Assembly (NCBI RefSeq): GCF_032854445.1
Contig: NW_027018048.1
Span: forward strand, 39,857 to 103,856
DNA length: 64,000 bases
From: Liolophura sinensis
Taxonomy: Eukaryota; Mollusca; Polyplacophora; Chitonida; Chitonidae
Direction of reading: 5' to 3'
Shown: piece after piece, positions 48,882 to 62,800 of the stretch
Layout of the letters: every line of letters starts with the position of its first letter
How positions within the stretch are numbered: the stretch's first letter is position 1
Translations under genes and position numbers: made by a program
The notes under the pieces: generated by a model
What the model was told of the DNA's origin: nothing
Seen by the model: only the letters and a program-made list of their open reading frames with translations
The model's database searches: none

Positions 48882-51436
48882 CACGTGCCCAGTAACGGCT
48901 CTTACTCCATGGAAACCAGAGATATTTGCAATTTTTTAACAGTTGCCGATGCCTGGCCCAATTCCGCATCTTTTGGCACCTTATAAATGTGGGTCAGTGT
49001 TCAGTTGTACTTTTTACAGCAGACTGTATCAAGTACCTTGTGTTTTTTACGTACAAATGGTCTGGATTTTATACACGTAGATAAAGACATTGAGATTGTC
49101 TTGGACTTAGAAGTAAGACATTTGCTGGGTGAGTTAAATTGGCTTAGCCCAAAGATTTGACGTCTTCTGGGCTACCGAAGGGCACATAACTTATAGTCAA
49201 AAGTTGAATATAGTAATGACCAGTCGCGATTGTACAGAGTACAGTGTAGCCGATTTCAATTAACAAAAAGACCAGGTAAAAATGCAAAAGTGGAAAAACT
49301 GTTCCAGTGCTGCTGGTAAGAGGCTAATCCGACGTATTTTGTGACGAGAAATCGAATGGTGCAAACCGCGTTGCTCTCCGACCAATACTTTTGGCTGTAG
49401 TGACAATTGAATGATCATTGATGTCATAATCACGTGCCCAGCAACGTCTCTTACTCCATGGAAACCAGGGAAATTTGCAATTTTTCAACAGCTGCCGATG
49501 CCTGGCTCAATTCCGCATCTTTTTGCACCTTACTGAAGTGGGTCAGTGTTCAGTTGTACTTTTTACAGCAGACTGTATCAAGTACCTTGTGTTTTTCACG
49601 TACAAATGGTGTGGTTTTCTACACGTAGATAAAGACATTGAGATTGTCTTGCACTTAGAAGTAAGGCAATTGCTGGGTGAGTTAAATGGGCTTGGCCCAA
49701 AGATTTGTCGTCTTCTGGGCTACCGAAGGGCACATAACTTATAGTCAAAAGTTGAATATAGTAATGACCAGTCGCGATTGTACAGAGTACAGTGTAGCCG
49801 ATTTCAATTAACAAAAAGACCAGGTAAAAATGCAAAAGTGGAAAAACTGTTCCAGTGCTACTAGTAAGAGGCTAATCCGACGTAATTTGTGACGAGAAAT
49901 CCAATGGTGCAATCCGCGTTGCTCTCCGACCAATACTTTTGGCTGTAGCGACAATTCAATGATCATTTATGTCATAATCACGTGCCCAGTAACGGCTCTT
50001 ACTCCATGGAAACCAGGGATATTTGCAATTTTTTAACAGCTGCCGATGCCTGGCCCAATTCCGCATCTTTTGGCACCTTATAAATGTGGATCAGTGTTCA
50101 GTTGTACTTTTTACAGCAGACTGTATCAAGTACCTTGTGTTTTTCACGTACAAATGGTGTGGTTTTTCTACACGTAGATAAAGACATTGAGATTGTCTTG
50201 CACTTAGAAGTAAGGCAATTGCTGGGTGAGTTAAATGGGCTTAGCCCAAAGATTTGTCGTCTTCTGGGCTACCGAAGGGCACATAACTTATAGTCAAAAG
50301 TTGAATATAGTAATGACCAGTCGCGATTGTACAGAGTACAGTGTAGCCGATTTCAATTAACAAAAAGACCAGGTAAAAATGCAAAAGTGGAAAAACTGTT
50401 CCAGTGCTACTAGTAAAAGGCTAATCCGACGTATTTTGTGACGAGAAATCGAATGGTGCAATCCGCGTTGCTCTCCGACCAATACTTTTGGCTGTAGCGA
50501 CAATTGAATGATCATTGATGTCATAATCACGTGCCCAGCAACAGCTCTTACTCCATGGAAACCAGGGATATTTGCAATTTTTTAACAGCTGCCGATGCCT
50601 GGCCCAATTCCGCATCTTTAGGCACCTTATTCATGAGGGTCTGTGGTCAGTTGAACTTTTTACAGCAGACTGTATCAAGTACCTATTTTTTCTATGTACA
50701 AATGGTCTGGTTTTTCTACACGTAGATAAAAACATTGAGATTGTCTTGGATTTAGAAGTAAGACAATTGCTGGGTGAGTTAAATGGGCTTAGCCCAAAGA
50801 TTTGACGTCTTCTGGGCTACCGAAGGGCACATAACTTATAGTCAAAAGTTGAATATAGTAATAACCAGTCGCGATTGTACAGAGTACAGTGTAGCCGATT
50901 TCAATTAACAAAATAACCAGGTAAAAATGCAAAAGTGGAAAAACTGTTCCAGTGCTACTAGTAAGAGGCTAATCCGACGTATTTTGTGGCGAGAAATCGA
51001 ATGGTGCAAACCGCGCTGCTCTCTGACCAATACTTTTGGCTGTAGAGACAATTCAATGATCATTTATGTCATAATCACGTGCCCAGTAACGGCTCTTACT
51101 CCATGGAAACCATGAATATTTGCAATTTTTTAACAGCTGCCGATGCCTGGCCCAATTCCGCATCTTTTGGCACCTTATAAATGTGGGTCAGTGTTAAGTT
51201 GTACTTTTTACAGCAGACTGTATCAAGTACCTTGTGTTTTTCATGTACAAATGGTCTGGTTTTTCTACACGTAAATAAAGACTTTGAGATTGTCTTGCAC
51301 TTAGAAGTAAGGCAATTGCTGGGTGAGTTAAATGGGCTTGGCCCAAAGATTTGTCGTCTTCTGGCCTACCGAAGGGCACATAACTTATAGTCAAAAGTTG
51401 AATATAGTAATAACCAGTCGCGATTGTACAGAGTAC
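48694..51436. repeat. Right 5-mer higher-order repeat, copy 2
   Basis: Units 48882, 49431, 49979, 50528 and most of 51076 repeat copy 1 with only a handful of differences that I could find. These are one T fewer in GGTTTTCTAC near 49,615, GGATTTAG for GGACTTAG near 50,750, and TTCATGTAC with GTCTGG for TTAATGTAC with GTGTGG in the fifth unit. This is the most recent-looking duplication in the window. Confidence 0.9.
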
Positions 51437-52450
51437 AGTGTAGCCGATTTCAATTAACAAAAAGACCAGGTAAAAATGCAAAAGTGGAAAAACTGTTCCA
51501 GTGCTACTAGTAAGAGGCTAATCCGACGTATTTTGTGGCGAGAAATCGAATGGTGCAAACTGCGTTGCTCTTTGACCAATACTTTTGGCTGTAGAGACAA
51601 TTCAATGATCATTGATGTCATAAACACGTGCCCAGTAACGGCTCTTACTCCATGGAAACCAGAGATATTTGCAATTTTTTAACAGTTGCCGATGCCTGGC
51701 CCAATTCCGCATCTTTTGGCACCTTATAAATGTGGGTCAGTGTTCAGTTGTACTTTTTACAGCAGACTGTATCAAGTACCTTGTGTTTTTTACGTACAAA
51801 TGGTCTGGTTTATCTACACGTAGATAAAGACATTGAGATTGTCTTAGACTTAGAAATAAGACAATTGCTGGGTGAGTTAAATGGGCTTAGCCCAAAGATT
51901 TGACGTCTTCTGGGCTACCGAAGGGCACATAACTTATAGTCAAAAGTTGAATATAGTAATGACCAGTCGCGATTGTACAGAGTACAGTGTAGCCGATTTC
52001 AATTAACAAAAAGACCAGGTAAAAATGCAAAAGTGGAAAAACTGTTCCAGTGCTGCTGGTAAGAGGCTAATCCGACGTATTTTGTGACGAGAAATCGAAT
52101 GGTGCAAACCGCGTTGCTCTCCGACCAATACTTTTGGCTGTAGTGACAATTGAATGATCATTGGTGTCATAATCACGTGCCCAGCAACGTCTCTTACTCC
52201 ATGGAAACCAGGGAAATTTGCAATTTTTCAACAGCTGCCGAAGCCTGGCTCAATTCCGCATCTTTTTGCACCTTTCTGAAGTGGGTCAGTGTTCAGTTGT
52301 ACTTTTTACAGCAGACTGTATCAAGTACCTTGTGTTTTTCACGTACAAATGGTGTGGTTTTTCTACACGTAGATAAAGACATTGAGATTGTCTTGCACTT
52401 AGAAGTAAGGCAATTGCTGGGTGAGTTAAATGGGCTTGGCCCAAAGATTT
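51437..52450. repeat. Right 5-mer higher-order repeat, partial copy 3
   Basis: The unit at 51625 keeps the AAACACGTG and AACAGTTGCC marks but has GGTTTATCTAC, TTAGACTTAGAAATAAG and ACAATTG, where copies 1 and 2 have GGATTTTATAC and CATTTG. It therefore departs in its middle, possibly by conversion. The first half of the unit at 52174 still parallels 46687 and 49431. After about 52,450 the sequence follows the 35.4 kb region instead. Confidence 0.7.
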
Positions 52451-55400
52451 GTCGTCTTCTGGGCTACCGAAGGGCACATAACTTATAGTCAAAAGTTGTA
52501 TATAGTAATGACCAGTCGCGATTGTACAGAGTACAGTGTAGCCGATTTCAATTAAGAAAAAGACCAGGTAAAAATGCAAAAGTGGAAAAACTGTTCGAGT
52601 GCTACTAGTAAGAGGCTAATCCGACGTAATTTGTGACGAGAAATCGAATGGTGCAATCCGCGTTGCTCTCCGACCAATACTTTTGGCTGTAGCGACAATT
52701 CAATGATCATTTATGTCATAATCACGTGCGTAGCAACGGCTCTTACTCCATGGAAACCAGGAAAATTTGCAATTTTTTAACAACTGCCGATGCCTGGCCC
52801 AATTCCGCATCTTTTGGCACCTTATAAATGTGGGTCAGTGTTAAGTTGTACTTTTTACAGCAGACTGTATCAAGTACCTTGTGTTTTTCATGTACAAATG
52901 GTGTGGTTTTTCTACACGTAAATAAAGACATTGAGATTGTCTTGCACTTAGAAGTAAGGCAATTGCTGGGTGAGTTAAATGGGCTTGGCCCAAAGATTTG
53001 TCGTCTTCTGGCCTACCGAAGGGCACATAACTTATAGTCAAAAGTTGAATATAGTAATAACCAGTCGCGATTGTACAGAGTACAGTGTAGCCGATTTCAA
53101 TTAACAAAAAGACCAGGTAAAAATGCAAAAGTGGAAAAACTGTTCTAGTGCTGATCGTAAGAGGCTAATCCGACGTATTTTGTGACGAGAAATCGAATGG
53201 TGCAAACCGCCTTGCTCTCCGACCAATACTTTTGGCTGTAGCGACAATTGAATGATTATTGATGTCATAATCACGTGCCCAGCAACGGCTCTTACTCCAT
53301 GGAAACCAGGGATATTTGCAATTTTTTAACAGCTGCCGATGCCTGGCTCAATTCCGCATCTTTGGGCACCTTATTCATGTGGGTCTGTGGTCAGTTGAAC
53401 TTTTTACAGCAGACTGTATCAAGTACCTTGTTTTTTTTATGTACAAATGGTCTGGTTTTTCTACACGTAGATAAAGACATTGAGATTGTCTTGCACTTAG
53501 AAGTAAGACAATTGCTGGGTGAGTTAAATTGGCTTAGCCCAAAGATTTGACGTCTTCTGGGCTACCGAAGGGCACATAACTTATAGTCAAAAGTTGAATA
53601 TAGTAATGACCAGTCGCGATTGTACAGAGTACAGTGTAGCCGATTTCAATTAACAAAAAGACCAGGTAAAAATGCAAAAGTGGAAAAAACTGTTCCAGTG
53701 CTACTAGTAAGAGGCTAATCCGACGTATTTTGTGGCGAGAAATCGAATGGTGCAAACCGCGTTGCTCTCTGACCAATACTTTTGGCTGTAGAGACAATTC
53801 AATGATCATTTATGTCATAATCACGTGCCCAGTAACGGCTCTTACTCCATGGAAACCAGGGATATTTGCAATTTTTAACAGCTGCCGATGCCTGGCCCAA
53901 TTCCGCATCTTTTGGCACCTTATAAATGTTCGTCAGTGTTCAGTTGTACTTTATACAGCAGACTGTATCAAGTACCTTGTGTTTTTTATGTACAAATGGT
54001 CTGGTTTTTCTACACGTAGATAAAGACATTGAGATTGTCTTAGACTTAGAAGTAAGACAATTGCTGGGTGAGTTAAATGGGCTTAGCCCAAAGATTTGAC
54101 GTCTTCTGGGCTACCGAAGGGCACATAACTTATAGTCGAAAGTTGAATATAGTAATGACCAGTCGCGATTGTACAGAGTACAGTGTAGCCGATTTCAATT
54201 AACAAAAAGACCAGGTAAAAATGCAAAAGTGGAAAAACTGTTCCAGTGCTACTAGTAAGAGGCTAATCCGACGTATTTTGTGGCGAGAAATCGAATGGTG
54301 CAAACCGCGTTGCTCTCTGACCAATACTTTTGGCTGTAGAGACAATTCAATGATCATTTATGTCATTATCACGTGCCCAGTAACGGCTCTTACTCCATGG
54401 AAACCAGGGATATTTGCAATTTTTTAACAGCTGCCGATGCCTGGCCCAATTCCGCATCTTTTGGCACCTTATAAATGTGCGTCAGTGTTCAGTTGTACTT
54501 TATACAGCAGACTGTATCAAGTACCTTGTGTTTTTTATGTACAAATGGTCTGGTTTTTCTACACGTAGATAAAGACATTGAGATTGTCTTAGACTTAGAA
54601 GTAAGACAATTGCTGGGTGAGTTAAATGGGCTTAGCCCAAAGATTTGACGTCTTCTGGGCTACCGAAGGGCACATAACTTATAGTCAAAAGTTGAATATA
54701 GTAATGACCAGTCGCGATTGTACAGAGTACAGTGTAGCCGATTTCAATTAACAAAAAGACCAGGTAAAAATGCAAAAGTGGAAAAACTGTTCCAGTGCTG
54801 CTGGTAAGAGGCTAATCCGACGTATTTTGTGACGAGAAATCGAATGGTGCAAACCGCGTTGCTCTCCGACCAATACTTTTGGCTGTAGTGACAATTGAAT
54901 GATCATTTATGTCATAATCACGTGCGTAGCAACGGCTCTTACTCCATGGAAACCAGGAAAATTTGCAATTTTTTAACAACTGCCGATGCCTGGCCCAATT
55001 CCGCATCTTTTGGCACCTTATAAATGTGGGTCAGTGTTAAGTTGTACTTTTTACAGCAGACTGTATCAAGTACCTTGTGTTTTTCATGTACAAATGGTGT
55101 GGTTTTTCTACACGTAGATAAAGACATTGAGATTGTCTTAGACTTAGAAGTAAGACAATTGCTGGGTGAGTTAAATGGGCTTAGCCCAAAGATTTGACGT
55201 CTTCTGGGCTACCGAAGGGCACATAACTTATAGTCAAAAGTTGAATATAGTAATGACCAGTCGCGATTGTACAGAGTACAGTGTAGCCGATTTCAATTAA
55301 CAAAAAGACCAGGTAAAAATGCAAAAGTGGAAAAACTGTTCCAGTGCTGCTGGTAAGAGGCTAATCCGACGTATTTTGTGACGAGAAATCGAATGGTGCA

Positions 55401-56565
55401 AACCGCGTTGCTCTCCGACCAACACTTTTGGCTGTAGTGACAATTGAATGATCATTTATGTCATAATCACGTGCGTAGCAACGGCTCTTACTCCATGGAA
55501 ACCAGGAAAATTTGCAATTTTTTAACAACTGCCGATGCCTGGCCCAATTCCGCATCTTTTGGCACCTTATAAATGTGGGTCAGTGTTAAGTTGTACTTTT
55601 TACAGCAGACTGTATCAAGTACCTTGTGTTTTTCATGTACAAATGGTGTGGTTTTTCTACACGTAAATAAAGACATTGAGATTGTCTTGCACTTAGAAGT
55701 AAGGCAATTGCTGGGTGAGTTAAATGGGCTTGGCCCAAAGATTTGTCGTCTTCTGGCCTACCGAAGGGCACATAACTTATAGTCAAAAGTTGAATATAGT
55801 AATAACCAGTCGCGATTGTACAAAGTACAGTGTAGCCGATTTCAATAAACAAAAAGACCAGGTAAAAATGCAAAAGTGGAAAAACTGTTCCAGTGCTACT
55901 AGTAAGAGGCTAATCCGACGTATTTTGTGGCGAGAAATCGAATGGTGCAAACCGCGTTGCTCTCTGACCAATACTTTTGGCTGTAGAGACAATTGAATGA
56001 TCATTGATGTCATAATCACGTGCCCAGCAACGGCTCTTACTCCATGGAAACCAGGGATATTTGCAATTTTTTAACAGCTGCCGATGCCTGGCCCAATTCC
56101 GCATCTTTAGGCACCTTATTCATGTGGGTCTGTGTTCAGTTGAACTTTTTACAGCAGACTGTATCAAGTACCTTGTTTTTTTTATGTACAAATGGTCTGG
56201 TTTTTTTACACGTAGATAAAGACATTGAGATTGCCTTGGACTTAGAAGTAAGACAATTGCTGGGTGAGTTAAATGGGCTTAGCCCAAAGATTTCAGGTCT
56301 ACTGGGCTACCGAAGGGCACATAACTTATAGTCAAAAGTTGAATATAGTAATGACCAGTCGCGATTGTACAGAGTACAGTGTAGCCGATTTCAATTAACA
56401 AAACACCCAGGCAAAAATGCAAAAGTGAAACAACTGTTCCAGTGCTGCTGGTAAGAGGCTAATCCGACGTATTTTGTGGCGAGAAATCGAATGGTGCAAA
56501 CCGCGTTGCTCTCTGACCAATACTTTTGGCTGTAGAGACAATTCAATGATCATTTATGTCATAAT
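52451..56565. repeat. Array tract 9: late 52174 to 56017
   Basis: Units start at 52723, 53272, 53822, 54370, 54919, 55468 and 56017. From late 52174 to about 54,370 the order follows 35.4-37.35 kb, including the rare GTTGTATATAG and CAATTAAGAAAAAG (about 35,480/35,535 and 52,498/52,550) and GATTATTGATG (36,238 and 53,255). Units 53822 and 54370 are near-duplicates of each other, with TTCGTCAG or TGCGTCAG. Units 54919 and 55468 are also near-duplicates in their first halves. There is no gene here. Confidence 0.85.
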
Positions 56566-59500
56566 CACGTGCCCAGTAACGGCTCTTACTTCATGGAAAC
56601 CAGGGATATTTGCAATTTTTTAACAGCTGCCGATGCCTGGCCCAATTCCGCATCTTTTGGAACCTTATAAATGTGGATCAGTGTTCAGTTGTACTTTATA
56701 CAGCAGACTGTATCAAGTACCTTGTGTTTTTTATGTACAAATGGTCTGGTTTTTCTACACATAGATAAAGACATTGAGATTGTCTTAGACTTAGAAGTAA
56801 GACAATTGCTGGGTGAGTTAAATGGGCTTAGCCCAAAGATTTGACGTCTTCTGGGCTACCGAAGGGCACATAACTTATAGTCAAAAGTTGAATATAGTAA
56901 TGACCAGTCGCGATTGTACAGAGTACAGTGTAGCCGATTTCAATTAACAAAAAGACCAGGTAAAAATGCAAAAGTGGAAAAACTGTTCCAGTGCTGCTGG
57001 TAAGAGGCTAATCCGACGTATTTTGTGACGAGAAATCGAATGGTGCAAACCGCGTTGCTCTCCGACCAATACTGTTGGCTGTACTGACAATTGAATGATC
57101 ATTGATGTCATAATCACGTGCCCAGCAACGGCTCTTACTCCATGGAAACCAGGAAAATTTGCAATTTTTTAACAGCTGCCGATGCCTGGCTAAATTCCGC
57201 ATCTTTTGGCACCTTATTCATGTGGGTCTGTTGTCTCTTGTACTTTTTACAGCATACTGTATCAAGTACCTTGTGATTTTTATGTACAAATGGTGTGGTT
57301 TTTCTACACGTAAAAAAAAACATTGAGATTGTCTTGCACTTAGAAGTAACACAATTGCTGGGTGAGTTAAATGGGCTTAGCCCAAAGATTTGACGTCTTC
57401 TGGGCTACCGAAGGGCACATAACTTATAGTCAAAAGTTGAATATAGTAATGACCAGTCGCGATTGTACAGAGTACAGTGTAGCCGATTTCAATTAACAAA
57501 AAGACCAGGTAAAAATGCAAAAGTGGAAAAACTGTTCCAGTGCTGCTGGTAAGAGGCTAATCCGACGTATTTTGTGACGAGAAATCGAATGGTGCAAACC
57601 GCGTTGCTCTCCGACCAATACTTTTGGCTGTAGTGACAATTGAATGATCATTGATGTCATAATCACGTGCCCAGCAACGTCTCTTACTCCATGGAAACCA
57701 GGGAAATTTGCAATTTTTTAACAACTGCCGATGCCTGGCCCAATTCCGCATCTTTTGGCACCTTATAAATGTGGGTCAGTGTTTAGTTGTACTTTTTACA
57801 GCAGACTGTATCAAGTACCTTGTGTTTTTCATGTACAAATGGTGCGGTTTTTCTACACGTAGATAAAGACATTGAGATTGTCTTGGACTTAGAAATAAGA
57901 CAATTGCTGGGTGAGTTAAATGGGCTTGGCCCAAAGATTTCAGGTCTTCTGGGCTACCGAAGGGCACATAACTTATAGTCAAAAGTTGAATATAGTAATG
58001 ACCAGTCGCGATTGTACAGAGTACAGTGTAGCCGATTTCAATTAACAAAACACCCAGGCAAAAATGCAAAAGTGGAAAAACTGTTCCAGTGCTACTAGTA
58101 AAAGGCTAATCCGACGTATTTTGTGACGAGAAATCGAATGGTGCAATCCGCGTTGCTCTCCGACCAATACTGTTGGCTGTAGCGACAATTGAATGATCAT
58201 TGATGTCATAATCACGTGCCCAGCAACGGCTCTTACTCCATGGAAACCAGGGATATTTGCAATTTTTTAACAGCTGCCGATGCCTGGCCCAATTCCGCAT
58301 CTTTAGGCACCTTATTCATGTGGGTCTGTGGTCAGTTGAACTTTTTACAGCAGACTGTATCAAGTACCTTCTTTTTTTTATGTACAAATGGTCTGGTTTT
58401 TCTACACGTAGATAAAGACATTGAGATTGTCTTGGACTTAGAAGTAAGACAATTGCTGGGTGAGTTAAATGGGCTTAGCCCAAAGATTTGTCGTCTTCTG
58501 GGCTACCGAAGGGCACATAACTTATAGTCAAAAGTTGAATATAGTAATGACCAGTCGCGATTGTACAGAGTACAGTGTAGCCGATTTCAATTAACAAAAA
58601 GACCAGGTAAAAATGCAAAAGTGGAAAAACTGTTCCAGTGCTACTAGTAAGAGGCTAATCCGACGTATTTTGTGGCGAGAAATCGAATGGTGCAAACCGC
58701 GTTGCTCTCTGACCAATACTTTTGGCTGTAGAGACAATTCAATGATCATTTATGTCATAATCACGTGCCCAGTAACAGCTCTTACTCCATGGAAACCAGG
58801 GAAATTTGCAATTTTTCAACAGCTGCCGATGCCTGGCTCAATTCTGCATCTTTTTGCACCTTACTGAAGTGGGTCAGTGTTCAGTTGTACTTTTTACAGC
58901 AGACTGTATCAAGTACCTTGTGTTTTTCACGTACAAATGGTGTGGTTTTTCTACACGTAGATAAAGACATTGAGATTGTCTTGCACTTAGAAGTAAGGCA
59001 ATTGCTGGGTGAGTTAAATGGGCTTGGCCCAAAGATTTGTCGTCTTCTGGGCTACCGAAGGGCACATAACTTATAGTCAAAAGTTGAATATAGTAATGAC
59101 CAGTCGCGATTGTACAGAGTACAGTGTAGCCGATTTCAATTAACAAAAAGACCAGGTAAAAATGCAAAAGTGGAAAAACTGTTCCAGTGCTACTAGTAAG
59201 AGGCTAATCCGACGTAATTTGTGACGAGAAATCGAATGGTGCAATCCGCGTTGCTCTCCGACCAATACTTTTGGCTGTAGCGACAATTGAATGATCATTG
59301 ATGTCATAATCACGTGCCCAGCAACGGCTCTTACTCCATGGAAACCAGGAAAATTTGCAATTTTTAACAACTGCCGATGCCTGGCCCAATTCCGCATCTT
59401 TTGGCACCTTATAAATGTGGATCAGTGTTAAGTTGTACTTTTTACAGCAGACTGTATCAAGTACCTTGTATTTTTCATGTACAAATGGTGTGGTTTTTCT

Positions 59501-59858
59501 ACACGTAGATAAAGACATTGAGATTGTCTTGGACTTAGAAATAAGACAATTGCTGGGTGAGTTAAATGGGCTTGGCCCAAAGATTTCAGGTCTTCTGGGC
59601 TACCGAAGGGCACATAACTTATAGTCAAAAGTTGAATATAGTAATGACCACTCGCGATTGTACAGAGTACAGTGTAGCCGATTTCAATTAACAAAAAGAC
59701 CAGGTAAAAATGCAAAAGGGGAAAAACTGTTCCAGTGCTACTAGTAAGAGGCTAATCCGACGTATTTTGTGGCGAGAAATCGAATGGTGCAAACCGCGTT
59801 GCTCTCTGACCAATACTTTTGGCTGTAGAGACAATTCAATGATCATTGATGTCATAAT
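56566..59858. repeat. Terminal 6/7-mer higher-order repeat, copy A (six monomers)
   Basis: Units 56566, 57115, 57664, 58213, 58762 and 59311 recur downstream. Shared rare marks are GGAACC with GTGGATC in the first, ACTGTTGGCTGTACTG leading into the second, TTGTCTCTTG with GCATACTG in the second, GTGCGG in the third, TTCTGCATC in the fifth, and CCACTCGCG in the last (about 59,650 and 63,501). The offset is 3,293 bp for the first units and about 3,848 bp for the last, so copy B has one more monomer. Confidence 0.8.
58762..59310. repeat. Hybrid monomer equivalent to two units of copy B
   Basis: The head (CAGTAACAGCTC) matches the unit at 62058 (CAGTAAACAGCTC). From GGGAAATTTGC onward, including TTCTGCATC and TTTTTGCACC, it matches the unit at 62610. 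The switch is within about 40 bases after CACGTG, near CCATGG. It is either a one-monomer deletion here or an insertion in copy B. Confidence 0.6.
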
Positions 59859-62800
59859 CACGTGCCCAGTAACGGCTCTTACTCCATGGAAACCAGGGAT
59901 ATTTGCAATTTTTTAACAGCTGCCGATGCCTGGCCCAATTCCGCATCTTTTGGAACCTTATAAATGTGGATCAGTGTTCAGTTGTACTTTATACAGCAGA
60001 CTGTATCAAGTACCTTGTGTTTTTTATGTACAAATGGTCTGGTTTTTCTACACGTAGATAAAGACATTGAGATTGTCTTGCACTTAGAAGTAACACAATT
60101 GCTGGGTGAGTTAAATGGGCTTAGCCCAAAGATTTGACGTCTTCTGGGCTACCGAAGGGCACATAACTTATAGTCAAAAGTTGAATATAGTAATGACCAG
60201 TCGCGATTGTACAGAGTACAGTGTAGCCGATTTCAATTAACAAAAAGACCAGGTAAAAATGCAAAAGTGGAAAAACTGTTCCAGTGCTGCTGGTAAGAGG
60301 CTAATCCGACTTATTTTGTGACGAGAAATCGAATGGTGCAAACCGCGTTGCTCTCCGACCAATACTGTTGGCTGTACTGACAATTGAATGATCATTGATG
60401 TCATAATCACGTGCCCAGCAACGGCTCCTACTCCATGGAAACCAGGAAAATTTGCAATTTTTTAACAGCTGCCGATGCCTGGCTAAATTCCGCATCTTTT
60501 GGCACCTTATTCATGTGGGTCTGTTGTCTCTTGTACTTTTTACAGCATACTGTATCAAGTACCTTGTGATTTTTATGTACAAATGGTGTGGTTTTTCTAC
60601 ACGTAAATAAAGACATTGAGATTGTCTTGCACTTAGGAGTAACACAATTGCTGGGTGAGTTAAATGGGCCTTAGCCCAAAGATTTGACGTCTTCTGGGCT
60701 ACCGAAGGGCACATAACTTATAGTCAAAAGTTGAATATAGTAATGACCAGTCGCGATTGTACAGAGTACAGTGTAGCCGATTTCAATTAACAAAAAGACC
60801 AGGTAAAAATGCAAAAGTGGAAAAACTGTTCCAGTGCTGCTGGTAAGAGGCTAATCCGACGTATTTTGTGACGAGAAATCGAATGGTGCAAACCGCGTTG
60901 CTCTCCGACCAATACTTTTGGCTGTAGTGACAATTGAATGATCATTGATGTCATAATCACGTGCCCAGCAACGTCTCTTACTCCATGGAAACCAGGGAAA
61001 TTTGCATTTTTTTAACAACTGCCGATGCCTGCCCAATTCCGCATCTTTTGGCACCTTATAAATGTGGGTCAGTGTTTAGTTGTACTTTTTACAGCAGACT
61101 GTATCAAGTACCTTGTGTTTTTCATGTACAAATGGTGCGGTTTTTCTACACGTAGATAAAGACATTGAGATTGTCTTGGACTTAGAAATAAGACAATTGC
61201 TGGGTGAGTTAAATGGGCTTGGCCCAAAGATTTCAGGTCCTTCTGGGCTACCGAAGGGCACATAACTTATAGTCAAAAGTTGAATATAGTAATGACCAGT
61301 CGCGATTGTACAGAGTACAGTGTAGCCGATTTCAATTAACAAAACACCCAGGCAAAAATGCAAAAGTGGAAAAACTGTTCCAGTGCTACTAGTAAAAGGC
61401 TAATCCGACGTATTTTGTGACGAGAAATCGAATGGTGCAATCCGCGTTGCTCTCCGACCAATACTGTTGGCTGTAGCGACAATTGAATGATCATTGATGT
61501 CATAATCACGTGCCCAGCAACGGCTCTTACTCCATGGAAACCAGGGATATTTGCAATTTTTAACAGCTGCCGATGCCTGGCCCAATTCCCGCATCTTTAG
61601 GCACCTTATTCATGTGGGGTCGTGTGGTCAGTTGAACTTTTTACAGCAGACTGTATCAAGTACCTTGTGTTTTTTATGTACAAATGGTCTGGTTTTTCTA
61701 CACGTAGATAAAGACATTGAGATTGTCTTGGACTTAGAAGTAAGACAATTGCTGGGTGAGTTAAATGGGCTTAGCCCAAAGATTTGTCGTCTTCTGGGCT
61801 ACCGAAGGGCACATAACTTATAGTCAAAAGTTGAATATAGTAATGACCAGTCGCGATTGTACAGAGTACAGTGTAGCCGATTTCAATTAACAAAAAGACC
61901 AGGTAAAAATGCAAAAGTGGAAAAACTGTTCCAGTGCTACTAGTAAGAGGCTAATCCGACGTATTTTGTGGCGAGAAATCGAATGGTGCAAACCGCGTTG
62001 CTCTCTGACCAATACTTTTGGCTGTAGAGACAATTCAATGATCATTTATGTCATAATCACGTGCCCAGTAAACAGCTCTTACTCCATGGAAACCAGGGAT
62101 ATTTGCAATTTTTTAACAGCTGCCGATGCCTGCCCAATTCCGCATCTTTTGGCACCTTATAAATGTGGGTCAGTGTTCAGTTGTACTTTATACAGCAGAC
62201 TGTATCAAGTACCTTGTGTTTTTTATGTACAAATGGTGTGGTTTTTCTACACGTAGATAAAGACATTGAGATTGTCTTAGACTTAGAAGTAAGACAATTG
62301 CTGGGTGGAGTTAAATGGGCTTAGCCCAAAGATTTGACGTCTTCTGGGCTACCGAAGGGCACATAACTTATAGTCAAAAGTTGAATATAGTAATGACCAG
62401 TCGCGATTGTACAGAGTACAGTGTAAGCCGATTTCAATTAACAAAAAGACCAGGTAAAAATGCAAAAGTGGAAAAACTGTTCCAGTGCTGCTAGTAAGAA
62501 GCTAATCCGACGTATTTTGTGACGAGAAATCGAATGGTGCAAACCGCGTTGCTCTCCGACCAATACTTTTGGCTGTAGTGACAATTTGAATGATCATTGA
62601 TGTCATAATCACGTGCCCAGCAACGTCTCTTACTCCATGGAAACCAGGGAAATTTGCAATTTTTCAACAGCTGCCGATGCCTGGCTCAATTCTGCATCTT
62701 TTTGCACCTTACTGAAGTGGGTCAGTGTTAAGTTGTACTTTTTACAGCAGACTGTATCAAGTACCTTGTGTTTTTCACGTACAAATGGTGTGGTTTTTCT

